Source: Atopobium sp.
GTDB lineage: Bacteria > Actinomycetota > Coriobacteriia > Coriobacteriales > Atopobiaceae
DNA: 64,000 nt
Direction of reading: 5' to 3'
Assembly: GCA_015258715.1 (NCBI GenBank)
Contig: JABZHR010000003.1
Coordinates: 62,001-126,000, forward strand
Below the pieces are notes generated by a model, which was not told the origin of the DNA, ran no database searches, and saw only the letters and a list, made by a program, of their open reading frames with translations. The position numbers were made by a program, and so were the translations under genes. This document shows, in pieces, positions 51,574-60,995 of the stretch. Each line of letters opens with the position of its first letter. Within the stretch, counting starts at the first letter, position 1.

Positions 51574-53382
51574 ATGCTTGATCGTTCTTCTCGCCCTGTA
51601 CCTGGTAACAACGCTTCTGGCAAACATCGAAAATCGCTGTTTGCCAGTTTTCTTTCTTATTACGCTCCGCAAAAGCATCTGTTTATTCTGGACACTATCT
51701 GCGCCATCATTTTGGCCTGCATTGAACTGGCATTTCCTCAGATTTTGCGCTCGCTCACCAAGGGACTGTTTGTGCAGGGTAAAGATGCCATTCTCGGCAG
51801 CTTAGTATTCATCGCCGTTGGGCTTGTCGTGATGTATTTTGTCCACTTTCTGTGTCGCTACTTTGTCATTAGCTGGGGACACATCATGGGCGCGCGTATG
51901 GAAAGTAAGATGCGAGAAGACCTGTTTGACGCCTACGAGCGTATGAGCTTCTCGTATTACGACCGTCACAAGACGGGCGATCTGATGAGTCGCCTGGTAT
52001 CCGACTTGTTTGACATTTCAGAGACGGCGCATCATGGCCCTGAGTACCTAATTATTGGCTTGCTAGAGATTGCCGGCTCTTTTGTCATTCTGGCTTTTAT
52101 TAACGTACCCCTTACGCTGGTGCTTGCTGGAATCGCTGCAGTGTTGGTAGTGTTCAATTTCTTTGCCAACATGCACATGCGCGGCATTTTTAAAGAGAAC
52201 CGTATGCGTATTTCCGACGTAAATACCCAGCTAGAGGACTCACTTTCTGGTATTCGCGTGGTTAAGGGCTTTGCGGCGGAAGATCACGAGCGTAAGAAAT
52301 TTAGAGCAAGTAACTCGGCATACTTAGACTCCAAGGCCAATATGTACCAGGCTATGGGCAGGTATCAAGCGGCAATTTCAGGCATGATGGGTGTTTTGAA
52401 CACTGTTGTGTTGGTTTTGGGCGGCTGGATGATTGCTCAGGGTCAGATGCAAGCCATTGACCTGGCTACGTATGCACTCTATATCTCGCTGTTTACCACG
52501 CCAATTATGAACATTCTGAACTTTACCGAGACATTCCAGAAGGGCCTTGCTGGTTTTAAGCGATTCACAGAGATTCTAGAAACTCAGCCAGACATTCAAG
52601 ACGCACCTGGTGCTCATGATATTCAGATTACCGCCGGCGATATCATCTACCAGGATGTTCATTTTGCTTACAACAATGCTGAAGAGGTTATCGACGGCCT
52701 GAACTTGCATATTGAGAGCGGAAAAACTGTTGCACTGGTTGGACCTTCTGGTGGAGGTAAGTCCACTACCTGCGCTTTATTGCCACGATTCTACGATGTG
52801 ACAAGTGGCAGTATCACCATTGATGGGCAGGATATTCGCTCCGTTACGCAGCATAGTTTGCGCTCGGCAATTGGTATGGTCCAGCAGGACGTGTATCTCT
52901 TTGACGGTACTATCGCGGAGAACATTGCATACGGCTGCCCTGAAGCTTCTGCAGAAGACATTGCGCTGGCAGCAAAGCGTGCAAACATCGCCGAGTTCAT
53001 TGAATCGCTGCCAGATGGATATGACACGCAGGTAGGACAGCGTGGAACCAGACTTTCTGGTGGACAGAAGCAGCGCATTTCTATTGCGCGTGTGTTCCTG
53101 AAGAACCCGCCGCTACTCATTTTGGATGAGGCTACTTCCGCTCTGGATAACGAGTCCGAGCGCGCGGTCCAGGAGTCCCTTTCCGAGCTGGCTAAGAACA
53201 GAACTACGCTGGTCATTGCCCATCGACTCTCGACTATTATGGGTGCTGATGAAATAATTACCATCAATCACGGTTGTGCAGTTGAGCGCGGAACTCACGA
53301 TGAGCTGCTAGAAAAAGGCGGAATCTACGCTCATTACTATCAAATGCAGTTTGGTGGTGCACCAAACATCGCAAGGCGGTAA
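51574..53382 (+). CDS. ABC exporter, fused membrane and ATPase domains
   Basis: A 602-residue half-transporter of the MsbA/multidrug type. Six membrane segments occupy about residues 30-330; the ATPase has Walker A LVGPSGGGKSTTCALLPR, Q loop MVQQDVYLFDGT, signature RLSGGQKQRISIARVF, Walker B LLILDEATSALDNESER and H loop VIAHRLSTI. The substrate (drug, lipid or peptide) cannot be told. It probably works as a homodimer, as no second half-transporter gene follows. The ribosome site GGAG overlaps the end of the Nudix gene. Confidence 0.92.
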   Translation: MLDRSSRPVPGNNASGKHRKSLFASFLSYYAPQKHLFILDTICAIILACIELAFPQILRSLTKGLFVQGKDAILGSLVFIAVGLVVMYFVHFLCRYFVISWGHIMGARMESKMREDLFDAYERMSFSYYDRHKTGDLMSRLVSDLFDISETAHHGPEYLIIGLLEIAGSFVILAFINVPLTLVLAGIAAVLVVFNFFANMHMRGIFKENRMRISDVNTQLEDSLSGIRVVKGFAAEDHERKKFRASNSAYLDSKANMYQAMGRYQAAISGMMGVLNTVVLVLGGWMIAQGQMQAIDLATYALYISLFTTPIMNILNFTETFQKGLAGFKRFTEILETQPDIQDAPGAHDIQITAGDIIYQDVHFAYNNAEEVIDGLNLHIESGKTVALVGPSGGGKSTTCALLPRFYDVTSGSITIDGQDIRSVTQHSLRSAIGMVQQDVYLFDGTIAENIAYGCPEASAEDIALAAKRANIAEFIESLPDGYDTQVGQRGTRLSGGQKQRISIARVFLKNPPLLILDEATSALDNESERAVQESLSELAKNRTTLVIAHRLSTIMGADEIITINHGCAVERGTHDELLEKGGIYAHYYQMQFGGAPNIARR

Positions 53383-53518
53383 AATAGAGCATTAAGTGCT
53401 TTGCGAAACGCGGTTTGCAGCTTGCAGTTTGCAAACCGACGGCTCGTAACCAAAGGTCAAAAGTCAACGCATCGCACGCCTTGAAAGCGTGTTTATGCAG
53501 GTTGAATGAGAGAGCTAC

Positions 53519-54433
53519 ATGGCTAAAGATGATGCAGAACGTTCACGCTTCGCGCGTCGCCAGAAGGGCGCGCTTGACGCTGACGCAGCTGAAGAGTTGT
53601 TTACCAAGGTAGACGAGACAGGTCATCCTAACGAGGAACGCGCAGCTCAAGAGCGTGCTCGCAGGCAGGGTGGAGCTGTAGCGGTAGACGTTGACCCGCT
53701 CTCAGGATCTGATCCTTCGGGCTCAAATATCGAGAAGGTCATTACAAAGACAGCAGTCCTTTTTGTCCTGGTTTTCCTGGTAATTGTTGTTCTCATGCAG
53801 GTTTCTTGCGGTGTTATTCGTCGAGCCAACACAGCAAATCTGACTGAATCTGTTACGGTACGATCTGTTGCATCCGCATTGCGTGGAGGCGTTGAGTGGG
53901 GTAATGGATTTACGCAGTTCCCTGAGGATTTCTCGGTTCAGGAAGCTGACGAGAACACTGGTCGCGTAGAGGTAACGGTTACCGACACTACCTCAAAAGA
54001 CGTGCTTGAATGCTATGCAGGATCCAGTGTTCAGGCTCAGGCGTTTGCTATTAACGCGCTGCTCAACCCACGAATCAATACCGTTGTCTATCACGTTAGC
54101 GTTCATAGAAACGACCAGGGTGAGTTGCAGAAATCTCAGCTCTTTGGATTCCTTAAGCCTGGTGGAGACGCAACACCTATTTTTACCTTTACGTTCTCAA
54201 AGACGCAGTCCTCTGATGGCGTAAATATCACCATGGTCATCACTGGTGCAAACGACACCATTCAAAAAGAATTGCGTGACCAGATTGCAACCTCATTTAC
54301 GCCAGTTCGCGTGCTTGGTGGCATCGTTGGCGGTGACTCTTCAACAAAGAAGAACACTACAACTGGCACAACAGGAACCACAGGAACCACTGGCACCACT
54401 GGTACATCCGACAGTTCTTCAAGCACCAAGTAG
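53519..54433 (+). CDS. Single-pass membrane protein with Thr-Gly tail, unknown
   Basis: I do not recognise the family. The first 75 residues are charged and cytoplasmic-looking, then a strong membrane helix follows (TAVLFVLVFLVIVVLMQVSCG). The outside part of about 200 residues is mixed alpha/beta (GRVEVTVTDTTSKDVLEC, VVYHVSVHRNDQGELQ). The end is a low-complexity TTGTTG repeat with a Ser-rich tip, like a flexible wall-spanning tail. A Cys near the helix end is not in a clear lipobox. It follows the ABC exporter after 136 bp, where an imperfect hairpin (CGGTTTGCA/TGCAAACCG, about 53410-53438) is seen. Confidence 0.65.
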   Translation: MAKDDAERSRFARRQKGALDADAAEELFTKVDETGHPNEERAAQERARRQGGAVAVDVDPLSGSDPSGSNIEKVITKTAVLFVLVFLVIVVLMQVSCGVIRRANTANLTESVTVRSVASALRGGVEWGNGFTQFPEDFSVQEADENTGRVEVTVTDTTSKDVLECYAGSSVQAQAFAINALLNPRINTVVYHVSVHRNDQGELQKSQLFGFLKPGGDATPIFTFTFSKTQSSDGVNITMVITGANDTIQKELRDQIATSFTPVRVLGGIVGGDSSTKKNTTTGTTGTTGTTGTTGTSDSSSSTK

Positions 54434-54457
54434 TCTGTCTCACCTGAGAAAAAGTGT

Positions 54458-54487
54458 AAAAGAGCCGCTGATGCCAGCGGCTCTTTT
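54458..54487 (+). terminator. Terminator after the Thr-Gly tail gene
   Basis: AAAAGAGCCGCTG and its exact complement CAGCGGCTCTTTT with loop ATGC; the right arm ends in the T run. Confidence 0.9.
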
Positions 54488-54614
54488 GCTTACGCAGCTT
54501 GAAGTGACTCATCGGGAGGTCGTCGCGCCTCAAAATGGTGACACCAATGATGAGTTTGCACGTTAATTTGGCAGAAAGTAAGCGGATTGGTGTTTCCAAG
54601 ACGATTTTGGTCAC

Positions 54615-54784
54615 AAAAAGGTAAAAAACCCGTTTAGTTGGGGGTTTTAGACTTTATGCATGACGATTTTGAGCCATTTAGAGCCAGTAATGTGCCGTTC
54701 GATTAGCGCCAACTGGCCTTTTAGTAATATCAAATCTTTAAGTAATTCTATTGATCCCCAACTAAACGGGTTTTTTACCTTTTT
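54615..54784. repeat. MITE-like inverted repeat, 29-bp arms, 112-bp core
   Basis: The left arm (54615-54643, from AAAAAGGTAAAAAACCCG to GTTGGGG) is the exact reverse complement of the right arm (54756-54784, from CCCCAACTAAACGGG to ACCTTTTT). No open frame is in the core. Clear target-site duplications are not seen. Each arm can also fold as a weak terminator (AAAACCC/GGGTTTT in the left). Confidence 0.75.
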
Positions 54785-54858
54785 CGCCCTATTTTGAGTC
54801 TCAATGTTTGTTTGATAAAAAATGAAACGAATAAAGTGCCAGAAAAATGCGTTTTCAT

Positions 54859-54901
54859 GCATAGCGTCGAATCTTTGCATAGCGACAAATCTTTGCATAG
54901 C
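54859..54901 (+). repeat. 18-bp direct repeat, 2.4 copies
   Basis: GCATAGCGTCGAATCTTT (54859), GCATAGCGACAAATCTTT (54877) and a partial GCATAGC (54895). Two mismatches between the full copies. Confidence 0.75.
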
Positions 54902-54985
54902 CGTTGGGACAAAAATAGGTACCCACTCTATGAGAGTGAGCACCTGCCGCATAGAAAAATGCTTTTCCGCAGCTTGCGCGAGCTT

Positions 54986-55855
54986 TTACTCCTGCAGAAG
55001 CTGAGCAATCAGGCCCAGCTTTGTCTCAAACGAAACGCCACGAAGCTCAAAGTTTGGCTGCTCACGAGTAATTTCCATGGACTCGCAAACAAACTCACCT
55101 GCAAACTCAACAGCGTCAGCGATTTCCTGACCACACATAACTGCAGCTAGAAGTGCAGACGCAAACAGATCGCCGGTACCGTGCAGCATGTAGGGCAGAA
55201 GCTCGGAAACAATCTCGCCACGCTCGGACTCGGTAGCAACAAAGTTGCGAATGAGACCGTCGTCACGAACGATACCCTTAAGAACGACGCACTTTGCACC
55301 CATTGCAAGCAGCGCATCAAGTAGCTCATCTACCTGCTCATCTGTCAGATCCTGACCAGCATAAGGAATACCAGTTAGAATCGATGCCTCAGTAAGGTTT
55401 GGTGTCAGAATATCGGCACCGTTTACCAGGGATTTCATTGCATCACAAAGCTCTTGCGTATAAGTTGGATACATCTTGCCGCCGTCGCCCATAACTGGAT
55501 CGACAACACGAAGCGCCTTTGGATGCTCCTTGTACAAACGCTGAATGCTCGCAACCTGTTCTGCAGCACCAAGGAAGCCAGAATAAATGGCGTCCAGGTC
55601 AATGCCCTCTTCCTGCCATGCATCAAGGTAGTCCTCGAGCATGTTGGTGGTGTCATGCATGTAGAACGTAGGGAACTTGGTGTGTGCCGAGAAAAGCGAC
55701 GTAGGCACGGGGCAAACGTCACATCCTGCTGCAGAAAGCACCGGAATAGCTACGCCCAGCGAGCATTTTCCGTATCCGCAGAGGTCATGCACTGCGGCGA
55801 TGCGAGGGATGTACGAGCCTTCTCGCTGGTACAGAACAGAGTTGGTTTCATTCAT
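54986..55855 (-). CDS. pdxY: Pyridoxamine/pyridoxal kinase (ribokinase family)
   Basis: Phosphorylates a B6 vitamer to its phosphate form. The 289-residue protein has the PfkB-type layout: IAAVHDLCGYGKCSLGVAIP at the start, the loop VVDPVMGDGGKMYP, LTPNLTEASILTG, and the anion hole/catalytic motif HGTGDLFASALLAA. The family is close to PdxY/PdxK; which vitamer is preferred cannot be decided. AAAGGA precedes ATG 55855. It is divergent from purE. Confidence 0.86.
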   Translation of the reverse strand: MNETNSVLYQREGSYIPRIAAVHDLCGYGKCSLGVAIPVLSAAGCDVCPVPTSLFSAHTKFPTFYMHDTTNMLEDYLDAWQEEGIDLDAIYSGFLGAAEQVASIQRLYKEHPKALRVVDPVMGDGGKMYPTYTQELCDAMKSLVNGADILTPNLTEASILTGIPYAGQDLTDEQVDELLDALLAMGAKCVVLKGIVRDDGLIRNFVATESERGEIVSELLPYMLHGTGDLFASALLAAVMCGQEIADAVEFAGEFVCESMEITREQPNFELRGVSFETKLGLIAQLLQE

Positions 55856-55971
55856 TACAGTTTCCTTTCACGTGGACTGATGGACCAACGTTCAAGAAAA
55901 TCATACTCTATACTGTGAAGTGGATATTTGACGTATCCACCTATTTTAAGAGACGTAACAAAGGAGCAGAG

Positions 55972-56433
55972 ATGGCAGATCAGCCTGTTGTCGGTATCAT
56001 CATGGGATCTAAGAGCGACCTTGCAACTATGGAGGGATGCACCGCCGAGCTCGAGCGCCTTGGCGTTCCATACGAGCTGGTTATCGCGTCTGCACACCGC
56101 ACTCCAGACAAGGTTCACCAGTGGGCCGAGACCGCCGCTGACCGTGGCCTCAAGGTAATCATCGCAGCTGCAGGAAAGGCCGCTCACCTGGGCGGAGTTG
56201 TTGCTGCATTTACTCCACTGCCTGTCGTTGGCGTTCCAATGAAGACCTCTGACCTCGGCGGCATGGACTCCCTGCTTTCCATGGTTCAGATGCCATCCGG
56301 CGTGCCCGTTGCCTGCGTTGCCATCAACGGCGCTAAAAACGCAGCTATTTACGCTACTCAGATTCTTGGCGCATCCCTTCCAGAGTATCGCGAGAAGATC
56401 GTCCAGCTCAAAGCCGAGATGGCTGACGCATAA
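55972..56433 (+). CDS. purE: N5-carboxyaminoimidazole ribonucleotide mutase
   Basis: Converts N5-CAIR to CAIR in purine synthesis. I use ATG 55972 (MADQPVVGIIMGSKSD), with AAAGGAG upstream; the longer frame to 55915 is not supported. The motifs GSKSDLATMEGC, ASAHRTPDKV (with the catalytic His) and AAGKAAHLGGVVAA are those of class I PurE. The 153 residues are normal. No purK follows; it must be elsewhere. A terminator comes directly after. Confidence 0.96.
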   Translation: MADQPVVGIIMGSKSDLATMEGCTAELERLGVPYELVIASAHRTPDKVHQWAETAADRGLKVIIAAAGKAAHLGGVVAAFTPLPVVGVPMKTSDLGGMDSLLSMVQMPSGVPVACVAINGAKNAAIYATQILGASLPEYREKIVQLKAEMADA

Positions 56434-56468
56434 GCTGATCTACAGCTCGCAAATAGAACTGCACCCGC

Positions 56469-56503
56469 ACCCGCGCTTTAGAAAACCTAAGGCGCGGGTT
56501 TTG
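56469..56503 (+). terminator. Terminator of purE
   Basis: ACCCGCGCTTTAG pairs with CTAAGGCGCGGGT (one mismatch) around a 5-nt loop and is followed by TTTTG. Confidence 0.85.
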
Positions 56504-56650
56504 CGTATTTTGCGTACCTGCAAAATGTGATTATGCGATGACTTCATAAGATGCACAGAGATTTTTGTTTCGTGCATAGCTAAACTTTTAAGGGGTATCA
56601 CAAGAGTATGACAAAGGTATGACAAACGAGTACCTTCAGAAGGGAAGTGC

Positions 56651-57589
56651 ATGGAATCAAAAAACGGCAAGCATTTTGCTTCATTCGCCGCTGCTGATCA
56701 GCCGGCTGGAAATACTCACACCTCAAAAACCTCCGTCGGGATGGCTTCTATGAAAAGCTCCGCTTCTTTAAAAAAAGACGACAACAAGAAAACCTCTCCT
56801 AAAAAGTCTGGCGAGAAACCCGCTAAGAAGAAGGGTTTTGCCTACATTCTTTCCACAATCTTGCTGGTAGTTGGCATTGGCCTCTTGGTTGTTGCTGGCG
56901 TTATGTTTGGCAAGACGCAGCTTGAGTATCACGAGCAAGATGTCATCAACGAAGAGCTTGCAACATACGCAACAGTTTCCGAGAAAAAAGATGAGGCTCC
57001 AGTTATTGATTGGGCTGGTCTTCAGGCAGTAAATAACCAGGTAGTCGGCTGGATTCAGATTCCAAACACACAGGTCAACTACCCTGTTTATCAAACCACA
57101 GATAACGACCACTACCTGCACACAAACGTAAAAGGCGAGTGGTCAATCGGCGGTCAGATTTTCATGGATTACCAGAACAATCCAAATGGCCTCACTGACC
57201 AGCAGACTATTCTCTATGGTCACCATATGAGAAACGGCTCAATGTTCCAGTACATCGGAGCAATGAATGACCAGTCTACCTTTGATAAGGTCGAGACAAT
57301 CTGGTACGTCACGCCTACTCAGACGTACGAGCTTGAGCCTGTGTTTACCTATCACACCGACGAAGATGACGAGGAAGTCCGACAGTTTAACTTTGGCTCT
57401 GTCGATGAGTTCAGGTCTTACCTAAAAGATAGGCTTTCTAGAGCAGTAAGCTCTCGTTCCGATGCAGCAGATGTTATTTCTCGCGCTGATCATGTTCTTA
57501 CACTCTTTACCTGCAATTATACCGACCAGTACGGCAGGACCATGCTCATCTGTGTACCAAAGACTGAAGCTCAGCCAAAGGCTCAGTAG
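56651..57589 (+). CDS. srtB: Class B sortase
   Basis: A cell-surface transpeptidase. The 312-residue protein has a Lys-rich N-terminus of about 60 residues, a membrane anchor (GFAYILSTILLVVGIGLLVV) and an external sortase domain. The catalytic His is in QTILYGHHMRNGSMFQ, the Cys in TLFTCNYTDQYGRTMLICV (TLxTC), and the Arg lies downstream (YGRT). The features after WIQIPNTQVNYPVYQ fit class B. No substrate gene lies beside it; the LPGTA protein at the start of the window is about 55 kb away. It stands between purE and purF with terminators on both sides. Confidence 0.88.
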   Translation: MESKNGKHFASFAAADQPAGNTHTSKTSVGMASMKSSASLKKDDNKKTSPKKSGEKPAKKKGFAYILSTILLVVGIGLLVVAGVMFGKTQLEYHEQDVINEELATYATVSEKKDEAPVIDWAGLQAVNNQVVGWIQIPNTQVNYPVYQTTDNDHYLHTNVKGEWSIGGQIFMDYQNNPNGLTDQQTILYGHHMRNGSMFQYIGAMNDQSTFDKVETIWYVTPTQTYELEPVFTYHTDEDDEEVRQFNFGSVDEFRSYLKDRLSRAVSSRSDAADVISRADHVLTLFTCNYTDQYGRTMLICVPKTEAQPKAQ

Positions 57590-57670
57590 TTGGTACACGG
57601 ACGGCAGAAACTCTGGCAAGAGCGGTCCGTTAAGCTCAACAAACTGCCATTTTCTTAAAAAATTGTTACA

Positions 57671-57702
57671 CGCTCCGAACATATTTGTTCGGAGCGCTTT
57701 TT
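57671..57702 (+). terminator. Terminator after srtB
   Basis: CGCTCCGAACA and TGTTCGGAGCG form an 11-bp stem with a 4-nt loop, followed by CTTTTTC. Confidence 0.88.
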
Positions 57703-57797
57703 CTTGCAAATTTCCAGGTACACTGTATGTACTGTTGCCAAACGTGAGAGACGTTTGATCAAGGGTGACTCAAGCCGAGGAGCCCGGAGGGGATCCA

Positions 57798-59291
57798 ATG
57801 GAACTTCACGAGGAATGTGGCGTCTTTGGAGTATGGGCGCCTGACCGTGACGTTGCTCGACTCACTTATTTTGCGCTGCACGCGCTGCAGCATCGCGGGC
57901 AAGATTCCGCAGGTATAGCCGTCGGCGACGGCCAGACCGTGCTTATCAGAAAAGACACGGGCCTCGTAACTGAAGTTTTTAACAACGACGATCTCAACGC
58001 AATGCCAGGTAAAGTGGCTATCGGCCACTGCCGTTACGGCACTGCGGGCGCCAAGGGCTGGGAGTCGGCCCAGCCACACATGTCATCCATCGACGAGACC
58101 CTCATTGCTCTGGCGCATAACGGCACTCTCGTTAACTTTGACTCCTTGCGAGAAGAACTGTCTTCTCGCCAGATTTCCTTTAGATCCAACACGGATTCCG
58201 AGGTAGCAGCCCAGCTCATTGGCTACTTCACGCGTCAAACGCACCGACTGCGCACCGGCATCGCCGCAACTATGAACCTCATCGAGGGTGGCTACGCCAT
58301 GGTGCTCATCCGTGAGAACGCGCTGTATGCGTTTAGGGATCCAAACGGCATTCGTCCGCTGGTACTTGGCCATATTGGCGAGGAGGGCGAGAATAACTGG
58401 GTGGTTGCATCGGAGACGTGCGCGCTGGATATTGTGGGCGCCACGTATGTGCGCGAGGTTGCTCCCGGCGAGATTATCCGTATCTCAGACAATGGCCTGT
58501 CTTCTGAGATGGGACTTGCTCCTCGTCAGCAGGCAGACTGCATTTTTGAGCAGGTGTATTTCTCGCGCCCTGACTCTATTATCAGTGGTCGCTCGGTATA
58601 TTCTGTCCGTCACCAGATGGGCCGTCAGCTGGCAAAAGAGACGCCAGCAGACGTTGACCTGGTAATTGGTGTACCAGATTCCGGTGTTCCTGCAGCTGAG
58701 GGCTTTGCACAAGAGCTGGACGTGCCATTTGGTACCGGCCTCATCAAGAATCGCTACGTTGCTAGAACGTTCATTCAGCCTACACAGCAGCTTCGTGAGC
58801 TGGGCGTTCGCTTGAAGCTCAACGCACTTTCAGACGTTGTCGCAGATAAACGCATTGTAATGGTGGACGATTCTGTTGTTCGCGGCACTACTTCAAAGCA
58901 GATTGTTCAGCTGCTCAGAGACGCGGGAGCTACAGAAGTGCATGTCAGAAGTGCTTCTCCTAAAGTAGCGTGGCCCTGCTTCTACGGCATTGATACCGCT
59001 GACCAACACCAGCTTGTTGCAGCAAAAATGAGTACAGAAGAAATTTGTGAGTATATCGGCGCAGATTCTTTGGGCTTCTTGAGCCTCGAGGGCCTGCTTG
59101 CTTGCGTGCCATCAAGAGGTTATTGCGAGTCTTGTTTTAGCGGGAAGTATCCCGTGGAAATTCCCGAGGACTTCCACCAGAGGTTTTTGCCAGAGAACAA
59201 GCCTGATAACTTGCACCCGTCGTATGCACTAAAGTTTGACCAGGTAGAACAGCAGTTAATTGATCAGGGCCTTATGCCCTCAGAGCAGTAA
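57798..59291 (+). CDS. purF: Amidophosphoribosyltransferase
   Basis: First enzyme of purine synthesis; makes phosphoribosylamine from PRPP and glutamine. I use ATG 57798 (MELHEECGVFGVWAP), with GGAGGGG upstream; GTG 57765 has no spaced ribosome site. The catalytic Cys is in EECGVFG, so a short propeptide is removed. Glutaminase part: HALQHRGQDSAGIAV and GHCRYGTAGA; PRPP motif: IVMVDDSVVRGTTSK. The Cys residues near the end (CVPSRGYCESCFSGKYP) fit an iron-sulfur-type PurF. It begins the purF-purM-purN operon. Confidence 0.96.
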   Translation: MELHEECGVFGVWAPDRDVARLTYFALHALQHRGQDSAGIAVGDGQTVLIRKDTGLVTEVFNNDDLNAMPGKVAIGHCRYGTAGAKGWESAQPHMSSIDETLIALAHNGTLVNFDSLREELSSRQISFRSNTDSEVAAQLIGYFTRQTHRLRTGIAATMNLIEGGYAMVLIRENALYAFRDPNGIRPLVLGHIGEEGENNWVVASETCALDIVGATYVREVAPGEIIRISDNGLSSEMGLAPRQQADCIFEQVYFSRPDSIISGRSVYSVRHQMGRQLAKETPADVDLVIGVPDSGVPAAEGFAQELDVPFGTGLIKNRYVARTFIQPTQQLRELGVRLKLNALSDVVADKRIVMVDDSVVRGTTSKQIVQLLRDAGATEVHVRSASPKVAWPCFYGIDTADQHQLVAAKMSTEEICEYIGADSLGFLSLEGLLACVPSRGYCESCFSGKYPVEIPEDFHQRFLPENKPDNLHPSYALKFDQVEQQLIDQGLMPSEQ

Positions 59292-59302
59292 GGGGAGAAA
59301 CA

Positions 59303-60391
59303 ATGACCACTTCCGCTGATCCAGCCAAGCAGATTACCTACGCCGACGCAGGCGTTGACGTTGATGAGGGCGCTCGCGCGGTTGACGCCATCAAAGCTGC
59401 TGTTGCTACAACTACTCGCCCCGAGGTCATCGGCGGCCTGGGCGGCTTTGGCTCCTGCTTCTCGGCCGCAGCTCTGAAGGACATGGAGGAGCCCGTGCTG
59501 GTCAGCGGCACTGACGGCGTTGGAACCAAGCTTGCCATTGCGCAGCTGCTCAACCGCCACAACACGGTGGGCGAGGACCTGGTTGCAATGTGCGTTGATG
59601 ACATTGTCCCCATGGGCGCTGAGCCTCTGTTCTTCCTGGATTACGTAGCCGTGGGCAAGCTTAAAGCTGAGGCTGTTGCCGAGGTTGTCGGTGGTATTGC
59701 AGAGGGTTGCCGCAAGAGTGGTTGTGCTCTGGTTGGCGGCGAGATGGCCGAGCATCCAGGCGTTATGAACCCCGATGACTACGATCTGGCTGGCTTTGTC
59801 GTAGGCGTTGTGGACAAACCAAAGATCTTAGGTCCCGAGAAGGTCAGTGAGGGTGATATCATCCTGGGACTTCCTTCCTCTGGCATTCACTCCAACGGAT
59901 ATTCGCTGGTTCGCAAGGTGGCCATTGAGGGCAAGACGGTCGAGGAGCTCAATCAGCCTCTGGAGGAGCTTGACGGCGAGTCACTTGCAGATGCCGTTTT
60001 GCGCCCAACCACCATTTATGCAGGTGGATTGCTTGCTGCTCTTCGTGCAGGCGCACCTATCAAGGCTATGGCGCACATCACCGGTGGTGGCATCACCGAG
60101 AACCTTAACCGTGCGCTTCCATCTCACCTTGATGCAGAGGTTGATCGTGGTGGAGAGGCTGGTCCTGCATGGTCTATACCACCTGTTATTTCTTACGTTT
60201 CTAACGCCGCAAACCTGTCTCTTGATGAGCAGTATCGCACGTTCAACATGGGCGTTGGCATGGCTCTTATCGTAGACATGGACGATGTTGACGACGTAGC
60301 GGAGGCCCTCTCTGAGCAGGGCTTTGAGCCATTTGTTATGGGTCAGATTATCCCGGGCACCGGAAAGGTGGTCTACAACGATGCCAATTAA
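59303..60391 (+). CDS. purM: Phosphoribosylaminoimidazole synthetase (AIR synthase)
   Basis: Makes AIR from FGAM with ATP. The 362-residue protein shows the PurM blocks: ITYADAGVDVDEGARAVDAI, GGFGSCFSAA, SGTDGVGTKLAIAQ, CVDDIVPMGAEPLFFLDYVA, GGEMAEHPGVM and AHITGGGITENLNRALP. A ribosome site GGGGAG precedes ATG. Its stop overlaps the purN start. Confidence 0.97.
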   Translation: MTTSADPAKQITYADAGVDVDEGARAVDAIKAAVATTTRPEVIGGLGGFGSCFSAAALKDMEEPVLVSGTDGVGTKLAIAQLLNRHNTVGEDLVAMCVDDIVPMGAEPLFFLDYVAVGKLKAEAVAEVVGGIAEGCRKSGCALVGGEMAEHPGVMNPDDYDLAGFVVGVVDKPKILGPEKVSEGDIILGLPSSGIHSNGYSLVRKVAIEGKTVEELNQPLEELDGESLADAVLRPTTIYAGGLLAALRAGAPIKAMAHITGGGITENLNRALPSHLDAEVDRGGEAGPAWSIPPVISYVSNAANLSLDEQYRTFNMGVGMALIVDMDDVDDVAEALSEQGFEPFVMGQIIPGTGKVVYNDAN

Positions 60392-60995
60392 GCTTGGCGT
60401 TCTTCTTTCTGGTTCGGGTACCAACCTCCAGGCTATTATCGATGCTATCCAGGCTGGTACGTTGGATGCAACCATTGAACTGGTTGTTTCTTCTCGCCCT
60501 AGTGCATACGGCTTGAAAAGAGCAGAGGCAGCCGGCCTGCAAACGCTGACGCTCTCAAAAGAGACGTACGAGGACCCGTTTGTCGCGGACATGGTGATTG
60601 CTACCGAGCTTAAGCGCTATAACGTTGATTACGTTGTTATGGCTGGTTACATGCGTAAAGTTGGCGTTCCTATTCTGAACACCTTCTCTAATCGCGTGCT
60701 CAACCTGCACCCGGCGCTGTTGCCAAGCTTCCGCGGCGCGCACGCTATTCAGGATGCGTATGAGTACGGAGTCAAGGTGACAGGTGTTACCGTTCATCTG
60801 GCAAACGCTGATTACGACCGCGGTCCTATTATTGCCCAGCGACCTGTTGTGGTTGAGGAGGGCTGGACCGTTGACCAGCTTGAAGAGGCAATTCACCAGG
60901 TAGAGCATCAGCTGTATCCAGAGGTGTTACAGCTTTTTGCGCAGGACAAGGTTCACGTTGAGGGCCAAAAGGTTCGCATAGAGGCAGGCAAGTAA
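60381..60995 (+). CDS. purN: Phosphoribosylglycinamide formyltransferase
   Basis: Adds a formyl group to GAR. I use ATG 60381 (MPIKLGVLLSGSGTNLQAI), which overlaps purM by 11 nt; the longer frame from 60324 is inside purM. Motifs: GSGTNLQAIIDAI, LNLHPALLPSFRGAHAIQDA and VTGVTVHLANADYDRGPIIAQ with the catalytic Asn-His-Asp set. The 204 residues are normal. Confidence 0.96.
   Translation: MPIKLGVLLSGSGTNLQAIIDAIQAGTLDATIELVVSSRPSAYGLKRAEAAGLQTLTLSKETYEDPFVADMVIATELKRYNVDYVVMAGYMRKVGVPILNTFSNRVLNLHPALLPSFRGAHAIQDAYEYGVKVTGVTVHLANADYDRGPIIAQRPVVVEEGWTVDQLEEAIHQVEHQLYPEVLQLFAQDKVHVEGQKVRIEAGK

Larger units (their letters stand above)
54488..54985. other. 500-bp gap without genes
   Basis: No gene is supported. 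The stretch contains a 29-bp perfect inverted repeat around 112 bp (54615-54784) and an 18-bp direct repeat (54859-54901). Short frames here have no ribosome sites and are not called. It separates the plus-strand exporter block from the minus-strand pyridoxamine kinase gene. Confidence 0.7.

Noticed and set aside
60324..60380. Longer purN start inside purM
   Set aside because: The start at 60381 has a ribosome site and gives the normal PurN N-terminus.
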